Source: Solilutibacter tolerans
GTDB lineage: Bacteria; Pseudomonadota; Gammaproteobacteria; Xanthomonadales; Xanthomonadaceae
Assembly (NCBI RefSeq): GCF_900155935.1
Contig: NZ_FTLW01000003.1
Coordinates: forward strand, 62,001-126,000
Length of the DNA stretch: 64,000 nt
Direction of reading: 5' to 3'
Each line of letters opens with the position of its first letter. Position 1 is the first letter of the stretch. Positions 18,148 through 28,475 of the stretch are shown here, in pieces. Position numbers and translations under genes: made by a program. Under the pieces are notes generated by a model. That model made no database searches. It was given only the letters and a program-made list of their open reading frames with translations, and had not been told where the DNA came from.

Positions 18148-19341
18148 TCAAATATCCGTGTGATCCGGCACTCGCACCGCGCCTTCCATCAACACGCGCG
18201 CACTGCGGCTCATCACTGCCTTTTTCACCGTCCACAGCCCATCGACCTGCTCTGCCGCCGCGCCAACACGCAGCGTGCCCGAGGGATGACCGAAGCGAAC
18301 CGCTTCACGTGACCCGCCGCCCGCCGCCAGATTCACCAGGGTGCCCGGCACGGCCGCGGCCGAAGCGATGGCGACGGAGGCCGTACCCATCATCGCGTGA
18401 TGCAGTTTGCCCATCGACATCGCCCGCACACGCAGGTCGATGTCATCGCCCCCAATCACCTTGCCGCTTGATGCGGTGTAGGTTGCGGCCGGCGCAACAA
18501 AAGCGACCTTCGGCGAATGCTGGCGCTTGGGCGCATCCTCGACGCTGTCGATCAGGCCCATACGCACAGCCGCATGCGCGCGGATCGACTCCAACATCGC
18601 CAGCGCCTTGGCATCGCCATTGATCGCTTCCTGCAACTCACTGCCGGTGTAGCCGATGTCGGCGGCGTTGACGAACACGGTCGGGATGCCCGCATTGATC
18701 ATCGTCACCTTGAGCGTTCCTAGTTCAGGCACTTCAAGATCATCGACAAGCTGGCCCGTCGGGAACATGGCGCCACCGCCCTCACCTTCGCCCTCATCGG
18801 CCGGGTCGATGAATTCCAGCACGATCTCCGCCGCCGGGAAGGTCACCCCATCCAACTCAAAATCGCCGGTTTCCTGCACCTGCCCGTTGATGATCGGCAC
18901 ATGGACAATGATGGTCTTGCCGATATTGGCCTGCCACACGCGCACCGCGAGCGTACCGTTCTCAGGCAGGCGCGATGGATCGATGAAGCCCTGACTGATC
19001 GCGAACGGGCCCACCGCCGTCGACAGGTTGCCGCAGTTGCCGCTCCAGTCGACGAAGGCATCACCGATGGCCACTTGTCCGTACAAATAATCGACATCGT
19101 GATCGGGCTGCGTGCTGGGCGCGATGATCACGCACTTGCTGGTGCTGGAAGTTGCACCGCCCATGCCATCAGTGTGCTTACCGTAAGGATCGGGCGAGCC
19201 GATCACGCGCATCAGCAACGCATCACGCGCGGCACCTGGCACTTGTGCTTCGAGCGGCAAGTCCTGCAAGCGGAAAAACACACCCTTGGACGTGCCGCCG
19301 CGCATGTAGGTGGCGGGAATGCGGATTTGCGGCTTGTGCAT
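18148..19341 (-). CDS. prpF: 2-methylaconitate isomerase PrpF
   Basis: 397 residues of the PrpF (diaminopimelate-epimerase-like) fold. It isomerises the 2-methylaconitate made by AcnD so that aconitase can hydrate it, completing the AcnD route of the methylcitrate cycle. N-terminal ATYMRGGTSKGVFF, DGMGGATSSTSKC and DWSGNCGNLSTAVGP are family signatures. ATG 19341 is selected by the conserved start MHKPQIRIPATY. It is the last gene of the prp cluster, 31 bp after the 2H phosphoesterase. Confidence 0.95.
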   Translation of the reverse strand: MHKPQIRIPATYMRGGTSKGVFFRLQDLPLEAQVPGAARDALLMRVIGSPDPYGKHTDGMGGATSSTSKCVIIAPSTQPDHDVDYLYGQVAIGDAFVDWSGNCGNLSTAVGPFAISQGFIDPSRLPENGTLAVRVWQANIGKTIIVHVPIINGQVQETGDFELDGVTFPAAEIVLEFIDPADEGEGEGGGAMFPTGQLVDDLEVPELGTLKVTMINAGIPTVFVNAADIGYTGSELQEAINGDAKALAMLESIRAHAAVRMGLIDSVEDAPKRQHSPKVAFVAPAATYTASSGKVIGGDDIDLRVRAMSMGKLHHAMMGTASVAIASAAAVPGTLVNLAAGGGSREAVRFGHPSGTLRVGAAAEQVDGLWTVKKAVMSRSARVLMEGAVRVPDHTDI

Positions 19342-19372
19342 GGTGCGCTCTCGTTCGTCGATGCGCGGGCAA

Positions 19373-19954
19373 TCAGCCCAGCGCGAATAAATCATTCTGA
19401 TGTTGCGGGCTGGCCGGCGGCAGCAATGGCCAGCGCCCGATTACATCGTAACGGTACGGACTTCCGTGGCCTTTCAGCAGCAGGATTTCGTCAATGGTCC
19501 ACTCAATCGGGATCAGCTGAACGGTGGGGTGCAATTCGCCCGCATCGTAACTGAGGGTGATATGGGGACGATGCCCTTCCGAATCATCCAAACCAACATC
19601 CTTAAGCGCAACTTGCACGGCGCTGAGCAAGGCATCGAACTCAACCGGACGGCCATGTGTGAACAGCGTGCAATGGTTGCGTCGTTCGGGCTCGCCTTGC
19701 GTCCAGATGACGCGATTGAATCGAAGCGTCACCGCATGTGCAGTGATCCGACTGCCTGCTTCGAGCAAACCTGCGATGGTTGCTTCATCGGCATCGAAAT
19801 GGCGACCCGACAAGGTCTGATGCCAATTTTCCATGGCAAACATGCGCCGACCCAGCTTCGACGCCACACCTGCTGCTGCCAATCGCGTCAGCCATCGCTC
19901 CGACTCATATAGCCCGGGCAACGCACCAAAGAAATAGCGCGGGGTGGTCGACAC
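19373..19954 (-). CDS. 2'-5' RNA ligase / 2H phosphoesterase family protein (ThpR-like)
   Basis: 193 residues with the two HxT motifs that define 2H phosphoesterases: NWHQTLSG (about 43-50) and RPHITLSY (about 129-136). Members of the LigT/ThpR branch open 2',3'-cyclic phosphates on RNA; the physiological substrate is usually unknown. The start is GTG at 19954, with no strong ribosome site. It lies only 5 bp after acnD and 31 bp before prpF, so it appears cotranscribed with propionate genes, an unexpected position. Confidence 0.85.
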   Translation of the reverse strand: MSTTPRYFFGALPGLYESERWLTRLAAAGVASKLGRRMFAMENWHQTLSGRHFDADEATIAGLLEAGSRITAHAVTLRFNRVIWTQGEPERRNHCTLFTHGRPVEFDALLSAVQVALKDVGLDDSEGHRPHITLSYDAGELHPTVQLIPIEWTIDEILLLKGHGSPYRYDVIGRWPLLPPASPQHQNDLFALG

Positions 19955-19959
19955 GGAAT

Positions 19960-22578
19960 TCAGGCAGCCTCGTTCGTTGCGAGGAAGTCCTGCGCGAAAC
20001 GCTGCAACACGCCGCCTGCCTGATAAATCAGCACTTCTTCGTCCGAATCAAGACGACACAGCACCGGCACCTCAATTTGACTGCCATCCTTGCGGCTGAT
20101 GATCAGGTTCAACATGGTGCCCGGTGTCAGCTCACCCACCACATCGAAGGTCTCGCTGCCATCTATCTCCAGCGTGTTGCGATTCACGCCCATCTGGAAT
20201 TGCAAGGGCAGCACGCCCATGCCGATCAGATTAGTGCGATGGATGCGCTCAAACCCTTCCGCGGCAATCGCCTCCACACCAGCGAGTCGCACGCCCTTTG
20301 CCGCCCAGTCACGCGAACTGCCCTGACCGTAGTCCGCACCCGCGATGATGATGAGCGGCTGCTTGCGCTCCATGTAGGTCTCGATCGCTTCCCACATCCG
20401 CATCACTTTGCCCTCCGGCTCGACGCGCGCCAATGAGCCCTGCTTAACTTCGCCATCCACCACGGCCATTTCATTGACGAGTTTGGGGTTGGCGAAAGTG
20501 GCGCGCTGCGCGGTCAGGTGATCGCCGCGATGCGTCGCATAGGAATTGAAGTCTTCCTCAGGCAAGCCCATCTTCGCGAGATATTCGCCTGCCGCACTGG
20601 AGGCGAGAATCGCGTTTGACGGCGAAAGATGATCGGTGGTGATGTTGTCGCCCAGTACCGCCAGCGGGCGCATGCCCTTGAGCAGACGCTCACCGGCCAG
20701 TGCGCCCTCCCAATACGGCGGGCGGCGGATGTAGGTACTCATCTCTCGCCAGTCATACAGCGGGCTGACTGGCTCACCCTGCTCGACGTGCAATTTGAAC
20801 ATCGGCTCATACACCTGGCGGAAGAACTCCGGCTTGACGCTCGCCTTCACCACCGCATCGATCTCGGCATCCGTCGGCCAGATGTCCTTTAGACGCACTT
20901 CATTACCTTCGCCATCTACGCCCAGCACGTCTTTTTCGATGTCGAAACGCATGGTGCCGGCGATGGCATACGCAATCACCAGCGGCGGCGATGCAAGAAA
21001 GGCCTGCTTCGCGTAAGGATGGATGCGGCCATCGAAGTTGCGATTGCCCGACAGCACCGCCGTCGCATACAGATCTCGGTCGATGATCTCCTGCTGGATC
21101 GCTGGATCCAACGCACCGGACATGCCGTTGCAGGTGGTGCAGGCAAACCCGACGATGCCGAAACCGAGCTGTTCCAGGTCGTCCAGCAATCCAGCTTCAC
21201 GCAGGTAAAGCTCAACAGCCTTCGAGCCGGGTGCCAACGAGGTCTTCACCCACGGCTTGCGCGACAAGCCACGCTGAAGTGCATTGCGCGCAATCAAACC
21301 CGCGGCAATGACATTGCGCGGATTCGACGTATTTGTGCAAGAAGTGATGGCGGCGATGATCACCGCACCATCCGGCATCTTGCCTTCGCGCTCTTCGGCG
21401 CGCGCACCGTCGAGGTTCACCGCGATGCCGCGCTCGGCCAACTCGCTCACCGGCAAACGGCGATGCGGATTGGACGGCCCCGCCATATTGCGCGTCACAC
21501 TCGACAGGTCGAAATGCAGCACGCGCTCGTACTCAGCATCGACCATGGCATCGGCCCACAGACCTGCGGCCTTTGCGTAGGTTTCGACCAACTGCAACTG
21601 CGATTCTTCACGCCCGGTCAAACGCAGGTAATCAATGGTTTGCTGGTCGATGTAGAACAGCGCCGCGGTCGCTCCATATTCCGGCGTCATGTTGGAAATG
21701 GTCGCGCGGTCACCAATGGTGAGATGCGCAGCGCCCTCACCAAAAAATTCGATATAGGCACCCACCACTTTTTGTTGACGCAAGAACTCGGTTAGCGCCA
21801 ACACGATGTCAGTCGCGGTGATGCCCGGCTGCGGCTTGCCGGCAAGTTCGACACCGATGATGTCCGGCGTGCGCATCCACGAGGCGCGCCCCAGCATCAC
21901 GTTTTCGGCTTCCAGGCCGCCCACGCCCACCGCGATCACGCCGAGTGCATCGACATGCGGCGTGTGACTGTCGGTGCCGACGCAAGTGTCCGGGAAGGCG
22001 ACGCCGTCATCGACAAAGATCACCGGCGACATCTTCTCCAGATTGATCTGGTGCATGATGCCGTTGCCCGGCGGAATCACGTCGACGTTCTTGAATGCTT
22101 TCTTGGTCCACTCGATGAAGTGGAAGCGATCAGCATTGCGACGATCCTCGATCTCGCGATTCTTTGCGAAGGCGTCCGGATCGAAGCCGCCGCATTCCAC
22201 CGCCAGCGAGTGGTCGACGATGAGCTGTGTTGGCACCACCGGATTGATCTGCGCAGGGTCGCCACCCTGGTCCGCAATCGCATCACGCAAGCCTGCCAGA
22301 TCGACCAGTGCAGTCTGGCCGAGGATGTCGTGGCAGACCACGCGCGCGGGGAACCACGGGAAATCCAAGTCACTGCGGCGCTCGATCAACTGGCCGAGAT
22401 AGGCATTGAGCTTGGCCGGATCGGCGCGACGCACCAGATTCTCGGCATGAATCTTCAACGTATAAGGCAGCTTCGCCCATGCGCCCGGTTGAATGACATC
22501 AACAGCTTCCTGCGCATCAAACCAATCCAGCTTGGTGCCAGCCAAAGGCTTGCGATATACGGTATTCAAATTCGTCAT
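19960..22578 (-). CDS. acnD: Fe/S-dependent 2-methylisocitrate dehydratase AcnD
   Basis: 872-residue aconitase-family enzyme dehydrating 2-methylcitrate to 2-methylaconitate. Cluster-ligand motifs are ITSCTNTSNP and GFACTTCNGMSG; the swivel domain shows GADYGQGSSRDWAAKG. Adjacency to prpF and prpC separates AcnD from AcnA. AGGAG lies 6 bases before the ATG. The gene follows the K+ channel gene by 31 bp in the cluster prpB-prpC-channel-acnD-2H-prpF. Confidence 0.95.
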   Translation of the reverse strand: MTNLNTVYRKPLAGTKLDWFDAQEAVDVIQPGAWAKLPYTLKIHAENLVRRADPAKLNAYLGQLIERRSDLDFPWFPARVVCHDILGQTALVDLAGLRDAIADQGGDPAQINPVVPTQLIVDHSLAVECGGFDPDAFAKNREIEDRRNADRFHFIEWTKKAFKNVDVIPPGNGIMHQINLEKMSPVIFVDDGVAFPDTCVGTDSHTPHVDALGVIAVGVGGLEAENVMLGRASWMRTPDIIGVELAGKPQPGITATDIVLALTEFLRQQKVVGAYIEFFGEGAAHLTIGDRATISNMTPEYGATAALFYIDQQTIDYLRLTGREESQLQLVETYAKAAGLWADAMVDAEYERVLHFDLSSVTRNMAGPSNPHRRLPVSELAERGIAVNLDGARAEEREGKMPDGAVIIAAITSCTNTSNPRNVIAAGLIARNALQRGLSRKPWVKTSLAPGSKAVELYLREAGLLDDLEQLGFGIVGFACTTCNGMSGALDPAIQQEIIDRDLYATAVLSGNRNFDGRIHPYAKQAFLASPPLVIAYAIAGTMRFDIEKDVLGVDGEGNEVRLKDIWPTDAEIDAVVKASVKPEFFRQVYEPMFKLHVEQGEPVSPLYDWREMSTYIRRPPYWEGALAGERLLKGMRPLAVLGDNITTDHLSPSNAILASSAAGEYLAKMGLPEEDFNSYATHRGDHLTAQRATFANPKLVNEMAVVDGEVKQGSLARVEPEGKVMRMWEAIETYMERKQPLIIIAGADYGQGSSRDWAAKGVRLAGVEAIAAEGFERIHRTNLIGMGVLPLQFQMGVNRNTLEIDGSETFDVVGELTPGTMLNLIISRKDGSQIEVPVLCRLDSDEEVLIYQAGGVLQRFAQDFLATNEAA

Positions 22579-22609
22579 CTCAAACTCCTGCGGGTGGTTA
22601 TGCGAACGC

Positions 22610-23089
22610 TCAGGCGTCCGGATCTGACCACAACCGCGACATTTCCAAATATGTGAAGCTGGCGGACCAGGTGATCAAGATCAGACCCACCAAAGACTCC
22701 AGCCCTGAAATGAAACGGATCGCACCGACGGGCGACACATCACCGAAACCAACCGTGGTGTAGGTGGTCGCCGAAAGATAGATGGCATCGAACAAGGTAT
22801 CGGTACTGTGTTCGCCATGCATGTATCCGGTGCCGGGAATGGCAGACAGCCCCCAAAAAGCCAGACCAAAACACCAAATCTCGACTACGTGCAGCACAAG
22901 CAGGGAGAAGATGATCTTCAGCATGGTGCGACGATCCTGCCCACGCATCACTACACGCTTGGAAGATCGGCGCACCAATGCATGCATGCCTTCGTAATGG
23001 ATCAGCACCGTCAAAGCGGTGACAGCCAAAGCCACCACCGCCACCAGCGCGTGTTCGGCCAACCGCCCGTCGGGGATGAGCCAGTCCAT
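22610..23089 (-). CDS. potassium channel family protein (one-pore module)
   Basis: 159 residues with an N-terminal helix (about 12-31), a second (about 57-79), a pore loop with the K+ filter TTVGFGD (about 113-119), and a final helix (about 127-147). This is the Ion_trans_2 pore unit, without visible voltage-sensor arginines or a cytoplasmic RCK/TrkA domain, so it probably forms a tetramer with few regulatory parts. It sits between prpC (8 bp gap) and acnD (31 bp gap), as though in the propionate operon. The link to propionate use is unexplained. Confidence 0.85.
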   Translation of the reverse strand: MDWLIPDGRLAEHALVAVVALAVTALTVLIHYEGMHALVRRSSKRVVMRGQDRRTMLKIIFSLLVLHVVEIWCFGLAFWGLSAIPGTGYMHGEHSTDTLFDAIYLSATTYTTVGFGDVSPVGAIRFISGLESLVGLILITWSASFTYLEMSRLWSDPDA

Positions 23090-23097
23090 GCAAATAC

Positions 23098-24249
23098 TTA
23101 CCGAGTGGAAAGCTCCACGTAATCGCGGTCTTCCGGCCCGGTGTAGTTCGCACTCGGGCGGATGATCTTGCCGTCCTCGCGCTGCTCAATCACATGCGCC
23201 GACCAGCCGCTGGTGCGCGCGATCACGAATAGCGGCGTGAACATCGGGGTCGGGATGCCCATCATGTGATAGGCCGATGCGCTATACCAATCCAGGTTCG
23301 GGAACATCTTTTTGGTATCCATCATCAGGTTCTCGATGCGCTCGCTGACATCGAACATCGTCTGGTTGCCGCCGTCTTTGCACAGCGTGCGCGAGATCTC
23401 CTTGATGATCGGGTTGCGCGGATCGCCGATGGTGTAGACCGGGTGACCAAAGCCGATGATAATTTCCTTGCGCTCCATGCGCGCCTTGATGTCGGCTTCG
23501 GCCTCATCGGCGCTGCCGTAGCGGCTGATGATGTCCATCGCCACTTCGTTCGCGCCGCCATGCTTCGGACCACGCAGCGCGCCGATGGCACCGGTGATGC
23601 ACGAATACATGTCGGAACCGGTACCTGCGATCACGCGCGCGGTGAAGGTCGAGGCATTGAACTCGTGCTCGGCGTAGAGAATGAGCGACTTGTCCAGTGC
23701 ATCCGCGTGCATCGCGCTCGGCGGCTCGCCGTGCAACAGGTGCAGGAAGTGTGCAGCGACCGAATCATCATCGGTTTCGCAATCGATGCGGCGGCCGTTA
23801 CGGGTGAAGTGCCACCAGTACAGCAGCATCGAGCCAAAGCTTGCGATCAGGCGATCCGCGATATCGCGCGCCTCGGCCGCCGGGTGACCTTCGCGCTCCG
23901 GCAGCACCGTGCCCAGCACCGAGCAGCCCGTACGCATCACGTCCATCGGATGGGCATTGGCCGGCACCAGCTCCAGTGCTTCCTGCACGATGGCAGGCAG
24001 GCCGCGCAGGCGCTTGAGCTTGGCCTTATAGGCTTTCAGCTGCGACACGGTTGGCAGGCTGCCGTGCACCAGCAAATAAGCGACTTCTTCAAACGTGGAT
24101 TGGGTCGCCAAATCCTTGATGTCGTAACCGCGGTAGTGCAGGTCGTTGCCACTACGTCCGACGGTGCAAAGTTCTGTATTGCCGGCGGCGGTGCCGGACA
24201 GCGCGACGGATTTCTTCGGCTTCGGCAGGGTGCTGGTGTTTTCGCTCAT
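23098..24249 (-). CDS. prpC: 2-methylcitrate synthase PrpC
   Basis: Condenses propionyl-CoA with oxaloacetate to 2-methylcitrate. 383 residues, the short citrate-synthase length typical of PrpC. Motifs include [25 protein letters not shown] (active-site His) and [17 protein letters not shown] 24249 is chosen because GAGGAG lies 6 bases upstream; the ATG at 24255 directly abuts that site. It follows prpB by 13 bp. Confidence 0.96.
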   Translation of the reverse strand: MSENTSTLPKPKKSVALSGTAAGNTELCTVGRSGNDLHYRGYDIKDLATQSTFEEVAYLLVHGSLPTVSQLKAYKAKLKRLRGLPAIVQEALELVPANAHPMDVMRTGCSVLGTVLPEREGHPAAEARDIADRLIASFGSMLLYWWHFTRNGRRIDCETDDDSVAAHFLHLLHGEPPSAMHADALDKSLILYAEHEFNASTFTARVIAGTGSDMYSCITGAIGALRGPKHGGANEVAMDIISRYGSADEAEADIKARMERKEIIIGFGHPVYTIGDPRNPIIKEISRTLCKDGGNQTMFDVSERIENLMMDTKKMFPNLDWYSASAYHMMGIPTPMFTPLFVIARTSGWSAHVIEQREDGKIIRPSANYTGPEDRDYVELSTR

Positions 24250-24262
24250 CGTCATCTCCTCT

Positions 24263-25147
24263 TTATTTCTTGTCGGCGAACAGCGCATCAAGCTTGTCTT
24301 CGTAGGCGTGATAGCCCAGGAAGTCGTACAGCTCAGCGCGCGTCTGCAATTGGTCGATGGTGCTTTTCTGCGTGCCTTCGCGACGCACCGTTTCGTAGAA
24401 ACCGAGCGCTGCCTTGTTCATCGCGCGATACGCGCCGCAGCAATACAGCGCGATGTCGACGTTCGCATCGCGCAGTTCGTCGGTAGTGAAGAACGGGGTG
24501 GAACCGAACTCGGTCAGGTTGGCGAGGATCGGCACACGCACCGCTGCCTTGAACTTGCGGTAGTCGTCCAGCGTCTTCATCGCCTCGGGGAAGATCATGT
24601 CCGCGCCGGCTTCGACATAGGCCACGGCGCGTTCGATCGCACTGTCGATGCCTTCGACGGCCGCGGCATCGGTACGCGCCATGATCACGAAATCACGATC
24701 AACTCGCCCATCGACCGCAGCCTTGACGCGATCCACCATCTCGTCCTTGCTCACCACTTCCTTGCCCGGGCGGTGGCCACAACGCTTCTGTCCGACCTGG
24801 TCTTCCATGTGCACGGCGGCTACGCCGATGCGCTCGAAATTGCGGATGGTACGACCGATGTTGAACGCGCCGCCCCAACCGGTATCGATATCGACCAGGA
24901 GCGGCATGCCAGTCGCATCCACAATCCGGCGCGCATCGGTCAGTACGTCTTCCATCGTCGAGATGCCGAGGTCCGGCATGCCGAGTGAGTTGGCGGCGAC
25001 ACCGCCACCAGACAGGTACAGCGCCTTGTAGCCTGTGCGCTTGGCCATGAGGCCGGCGTAGGCGGTGATGGCGCCCATCACCTGCAACGGAGATTCTTCG
25101 GTCAAGGCGGCGCGAAAGCGCGCGCCAGCGGAGGCGGGGGGCGTCAT
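24263..25147 (-). CDS. prpB: 2-methylisocitrate lyase PrpB
   Basis: Splits 2-methylisocitrate into pyruvate and succinate, the last step of the methylcitrate cycle. 294 residues of the isocitrate lyase/PEP mutase fold, with [12 protein letters not shown] (metal-binding) and the catalytic loop region [22 protein letters not shown] is 5 bases before ATG 25147. First gene of the cluster, 66 bp after the RluA-family gene; a TAAAAT box on this strand (25170-25175) may be its -10, with no good -35. No PrpR regulator is adjacent. Confidence 0.96.
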   Translation of the reverse strand: MTPPASAGARFRAALTEESPLQVMGAITAYAGLMAKRTGYKALYLSGGGVAANSLGMPDLGISTMEDVLTDARRIVDATGMPLLVDIDTGWGGAFNIGRTIRNFERIGVAAVHMEDQVGQKRCGHRPGKEVVSKDEMVDRVKAAVDGRVDRDFVIMARTDAAAVEGIDSAIERAVAYVEAGADMIFPEAMKTLDDYRKFKAAVRVPILANLTEFGSTPFFTTDELRDANVDIALYCCGAYRAMNKAALGFYETVRREGTQKSTIDQLQTRAELYDFLGYHAYEDKLDALFADKK

Positions 25148-25213
25148 GCGGGCTCCGGGCAAAGATGGGATTTTAAGGCACTGGGCGATTTCGCGCTCTG
25201 GCCAAAGGGCCTG

Positions 25214-25873
25214 TCAGAACGGCGGCGGCGAGCTGAACTCGACGGGCTGACCCGTTGCCGGATGATTCAGGCCCAACCAAGCGGCGTGCAGGCAGACCCT
25301 GGCCGCCGGGGTGGCCCCGTAGAAGGTATCCCCCACGATCGGGTGGCCGGTCTCAGCCAGATGCACACGCAGCTGATGGCTGCGTCCAGTGACCGGCTCC
25401 AGCGCTAGCCGGGTTTGCGATGTCGCTTCGTCGCGCAACATCACCCGCCAAAGGGTTCGTGAAGGCTTGCCGATCTCGTGATCCACCTTCTGCCGCGGGC
25501 GATTAGGCCAGTCGGCGATCAAGGGCAGATCGATATCGCCCGACTCCCCATCGACAAAGCCTTCGACCAACGCTTCGTAACGCTTGTCAATGTTGCGTGC
25601 AGCGAAGGCTACGCTGAGCGCGCGATGCGTCGCGACATCACGCGCCATCAACATCAAACCGCTGGTGACTTGGTCAAGACGATGGACGATTAATGCCTCC
25701 GGGTATCGCAGTTGAACGCGCGAGGCAACGCTGTCGCGATTCTCCGGCAGACGACCGGGCACGGAAAGCATGCCTTCCGGCTTTTCGACGACCAGAAGCC
25801 AAGCATCCTCATGCAGCACCCGAACGGCGTCAGCGTTTGGTGGTGGCTTTACTTTTTCATCCAGCACATTCAT
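25214..25873 (-). CDS. RluA-family pseudouridine synthase
   Basis: 219 residues, lacking an S4 domain, as in RluA itself. Catalytic motif VHRLDQVTSGLMLMA with the conserved Asp; also VVEKPEGMLSVPG and TGRSHQLRVHL. E. coli RluA modifies 23S rRNA U746 and tRNA U32; the same target is likely but not provable here. It lies upstream of prpB on the same strand and is divergent from the M14 peptidase gene. Confidence 0.88.
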   Translation of the reverse strand: MNVLDEKVKPPPNADAVRVLHEDAWLLVVEKPEGMLSVPGRLPENRDSVASRVQLRYPEALIVHRLDQVTSGLMLMARDVATHRALSVAFAARNIDKRYEALVEGFVDGESGDIDLPLIADWPNRPRQKVDHEIGKPSRTLWRVMLRDEATSQTRLALEPVTGRSHQLRVHLAETGHPIVGDTFYGATPAARVCLHAAWLGLNHPATGQPVEFSSPPPF

Positions 25874-25982
25874 TGCTCAATGATCGAGGTATCACGAAGC
25901 CCTGCCAAGTCACTCAGTCAAGAACGCAGTGTTTACACCTGCGCAGGCACACTACCCCCACCGCCCATGCAAAGATTCCCGC

Positions 25983-27377
25983 ATGAAGCTGAATTCCCGA
26001 ATCGTTTCTGCACTGCTGCTTGCCTCACTGCTGCTGTCGGGCTGCAATAGCATGCCGTTTGAATCTGACTCCCCAACCATGTCGAGACCGATGCAGATGA
26101 AGCCGACATCGCCATTGCCATCAGCACCGGCTTGGGCAGATGAGATAGCCGGCCTGTATGAAGGCCAGCTGCGTGTGAAAGGCTTGGATCCACGCACTTT
26201 CCCGCCCGAACTTTGGTGGGAAGTCGCTACGCCATTGCTTACCCAGGAACGTCGTTTCCACGTGCGCGAAATCGGACAAAGTGCCGAAGGCAGGCCATTG
26301 CGTCATGTCACATGGGGTAACGGACCGATACCTGTCTTGCTATGGTCGCAAATGCATGGCGATGAAAGCACGGCGACGATGGCGCTCGCGGATTTATTTC
26401 GCCTCCTTGGTGAGCATCCCGACCATCCGCTGGTGGCTCGCTTGCGCCAGAACACCACGCTGCACTTCTTCCCATTGGTGAATCCCGATGGCGCAGCACG
26501 TTTCCAGCGAACGAATGCACAGGGCATCGACATCAACCGTGATGCACGCGCGTTGGCATCACCCGAAGCACGCGCACTGAAATCACTGCATGATGAACTC
26601 GGTCCACGCTTCGGCTTCAACCTGCACGACCAACGCCCCGGATATCGTGCGGGAAATAGCGACCGGCAAGTGGCGATTTCACTCCTATCGCCGCCGTTCG
26701 ATGAAAATCGCGCCATCAACGACGTGCGCAAGCGCGCGATGGAAGTTGCCGTGGCCATCCGCGCGATATTGGAGCCGCAGCTCGCTGGTCACATCGCACG
26801 CTGGGACGATACCTTCAGCCCGCGCGCATTCGGAGACCTGACCACACAATGGGGCACCAGCACGGTATTGATCGAAGCCGGCGGCATTGATGGCGATCCG
26901 CAGAAGCAACTACTGCGGCGTCATTACTTCATGGGGATGCTGGCTGCGCTGGATACCATCGCCTCAGGGAGTCACGCGGGCCTGGACATCGGTCACTACT
27001 TCGCACTTCCGCAGAACGGCGAAGTCTGGCCTGACTTACTGATTCGTGGCGGCACCGTCGTAGTAAACGGGCTACCTTCGCTACGCGCTGATGTTTTGAT
27101 CGACTTCAAACATCCTTTGTCCGAAGAAGGCGGCAAGATCAAAGAAGTCGGCGATCTTTCCGGGATGCAGGCGCGTCGGAGCATCGATGCCACCAACATG
27201 TTCATCCAAGCGCTGCCCTGCCCTGTGCGCGGTGAAGAACACACGACCCAAACTGTGTCCATCACGCCCGGCAAGGCGGCTTGCCTGCAGATAAGTCGAG
27301 ACCCCGAAGGCCATGACATCGTCTGGACACTGGTGCGCGACGTGAATCCAAGGCATCGACCCCCATCGGAACACTGA
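25983..27377 (+). CDS. M14-family zinc carboxypeptidase lipoprotein
   Basis: 464 residues. The lipobox LLSGC (Cys21) predicts a lipid-anchored envelope protein. The carboxypeptidase domain shows zinc ligands in SQMHGDESTA (HxxE) and a third His in FNLHDQRPGY; VLIEAGG supplies the probable catalytic Glu. A C-terminal region of about 130 residues, after the catalytic domain, is of unknown role. Likely removes C-terminal residues or trims peptidoglycan peptides. Followed by an intrinsic terminator. Confidence 0.85.
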   Translation: MKLNSRIVSALLLASLLLSGCNSMPFESDSPTMSRPMQMKPTSPLPSAPAWADEIAGLYEGQLRVKGLDPRTFPPELWWEVATPLLTQERRFHVREIGQSAEGRPLRHVTWGNGPIPVLLWSQMHGDESTATMALADLFRLLGEHPDHPLVARLRQNTTLHFFPLVNPDGAARFQRTNAQGIDINRDARALASPEARALKSLHDELGPRFGFNLHDQRPGYRAGNSDRQVAISLLSPPFDENRAINDVRKRAMEVAVAIRAILEPQLAGHIARWDDTFSPRAFGDLTTQWGTSTVLIEAGGIDGDPQKQLLRRHYFMGMLAALDTIASGSHAGLDIGHYFALPQNGEVWPDLLIRGGTVVVNGLPSLRADVLIDFKHPLSEEGGKIKEVGDLSGMQARRSIDATNMFIQALPCPVRGEEHTTQTVSITPGKAACLQISRDPEGHDIVWTLVRDVNPRHRPPSEH

Positions 27378-27403
27378 CGCCCGGCGATACAGCATCCAGC
27401 AAG

Positions 27404-27431
27404 CAAAAGGGAAGCCGAAGCTTCCCTTTTG
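27404..27431. terminator. bidirectional intrinsic terminator between the M14 gene and mdh
   Basis: A 12-bp perfect stem (27404-27415 with 27420-27431) with a CGAA tetraloop. The rightward side ends TTTTGTTTCTTC; the leftward side ends TTTTGCTTGC. It lies between convergent stops and can serve both. Confidence 0.9.
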
Positions 27432-27455
27432 TTTCTTCAACTCAACATCAAACCA

Positions 27456-28439
27456 TTAGAGCAAATGGGCAACACCCGCGCGCTCTTCTTCCAGCTCGGC
27501 CAACGTCTTGTCCATCGCAGCGCGGCTGAAATCATCAACCGGCAGATCCTTGATCACGGTGTATTCGCCGTTGGCGCAGGTCACCGGCACGCCGTAGATC
27601 ACGCCTTCCGGCACACCGTAGCTGCCGTCAGACGGCACGCCCATCGTCACCCACTCGCCATCGGTGCCCAGCGCCCAGTCGCGCATGTGGTCGATGGCGG
27701 CGTTGGCCGCCGATGCCGCGGACGACAGGCCGCGTGCTTCGATGATCGCCGCGCCACGCTTGCCGACGGTCGGGATGAAAGTGTTGGCATTCCAGTCAGC
27801 GTCGTTGATCTTGTCCTTCAGCGATGCGCCATCGACGGTGGCGAAGCGATAGTCGGGATACATCGTCGGGCTGTGGTTGCCCCACACGACCAGCTTCTTG
27901 ATGTCGGCGACCGGCACGTCGGCCTTGTTGGCCAGCTGCGACAGCGCGCGGTTGTGGTCCAGACGCAACATCGCGGTGAAGTTGCCGGGCTTGAGGTCCG
28001 GCGCCGACTTCATCGCAATGTAGGCATTGGTGTTGGCGGGGTTGCCGACCACCAGCACCTTCACGTCACGGCTGGCGACCTTGTTGAGCGCCTTGCCCTG
28101 CACGGTGAAGATCTCGGCGTTCTTGAGCAGCAGGTCCTTGCGCTCCATGCCCGGACCGCGCGGCATCGCGCCAACGAGCAGCGCGTAGTCCGCATCCTTG
28201 AAGGCGACTTCCGGATCGTCAGTGCCGACCATGCCGGCCAGCAGCGGGAACGCGCAATCTTCCAGCTCCATCATCACGCCCTTCAGCGCGGCCTGGGCTT
28301 TTTCCATCGGCAGCTCCAGCATCTGCAGGATCACCGGCTGGTCCTTGCCCAGCATCTCGCCCGAGGCGATGCGGAACAACAGGGCGTAGCCAATCTGGCC
28401 AGCAGCGCCGGTAACGGCGACACGAACGGGTTGCTTCAT
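27456..28439 (-). CDS. mdh: malate dehydrogenase Mdh
   Basis: NAD-dependent interconversion of malate and oxaloacetate in the TCA cycle. 327 residues, the long bacterial/cytosolic-type MDH with [19 protein letters not shown] (Rossmann loop), [15 protein letters not shown] (substrate Arg region) and [12 protein letters not shown] (catalytic His). GGAG lies 6 bases before ATG 28439. Oxaloacetate also feeds PrpC in the nearby cluster. Confidence 0.97.
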   Translation of the reverse strand: MKQPVRVAVTGAAGQIGYALLFRIASGEMLGKDQPVILQMLELPMEKAQAALKGVMMELEDCAFPLLAGMVGTDDPEVAFKDADYALLVGAMPRGPGMERKDLLLKNAEIFTVQGKALNKVASRDVKVLVVGNPANTNAYIAMKSAPDLKPGNFTAMLRLDHNRALSQLANKADVPVADIKKLVVWGNHSPTMYPDYRFATVDGASLKDKINDADWNANTFIPTVGKRGAAIIEARGLSSAASAANAAIDHMRDWALGTDGEWVTMGVPSDGSYGVPEGVIYGVPVTCANGEYTVIKDLPVDDFSRAAMDKTLAELEEERAGVAHLL

Positions 28440-28475
28440 GGGGGTCTCCAATCTCAAGGGGTCAGCGAGCAGCGC

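Noticed and set aside
25148-25213. Sigma-54 promoter upstream of prpB
   Set aside because: No GG-N10-GC pattern matching a -24/-12 promoter was found; only a TAAAAT-like -10 box is visible.
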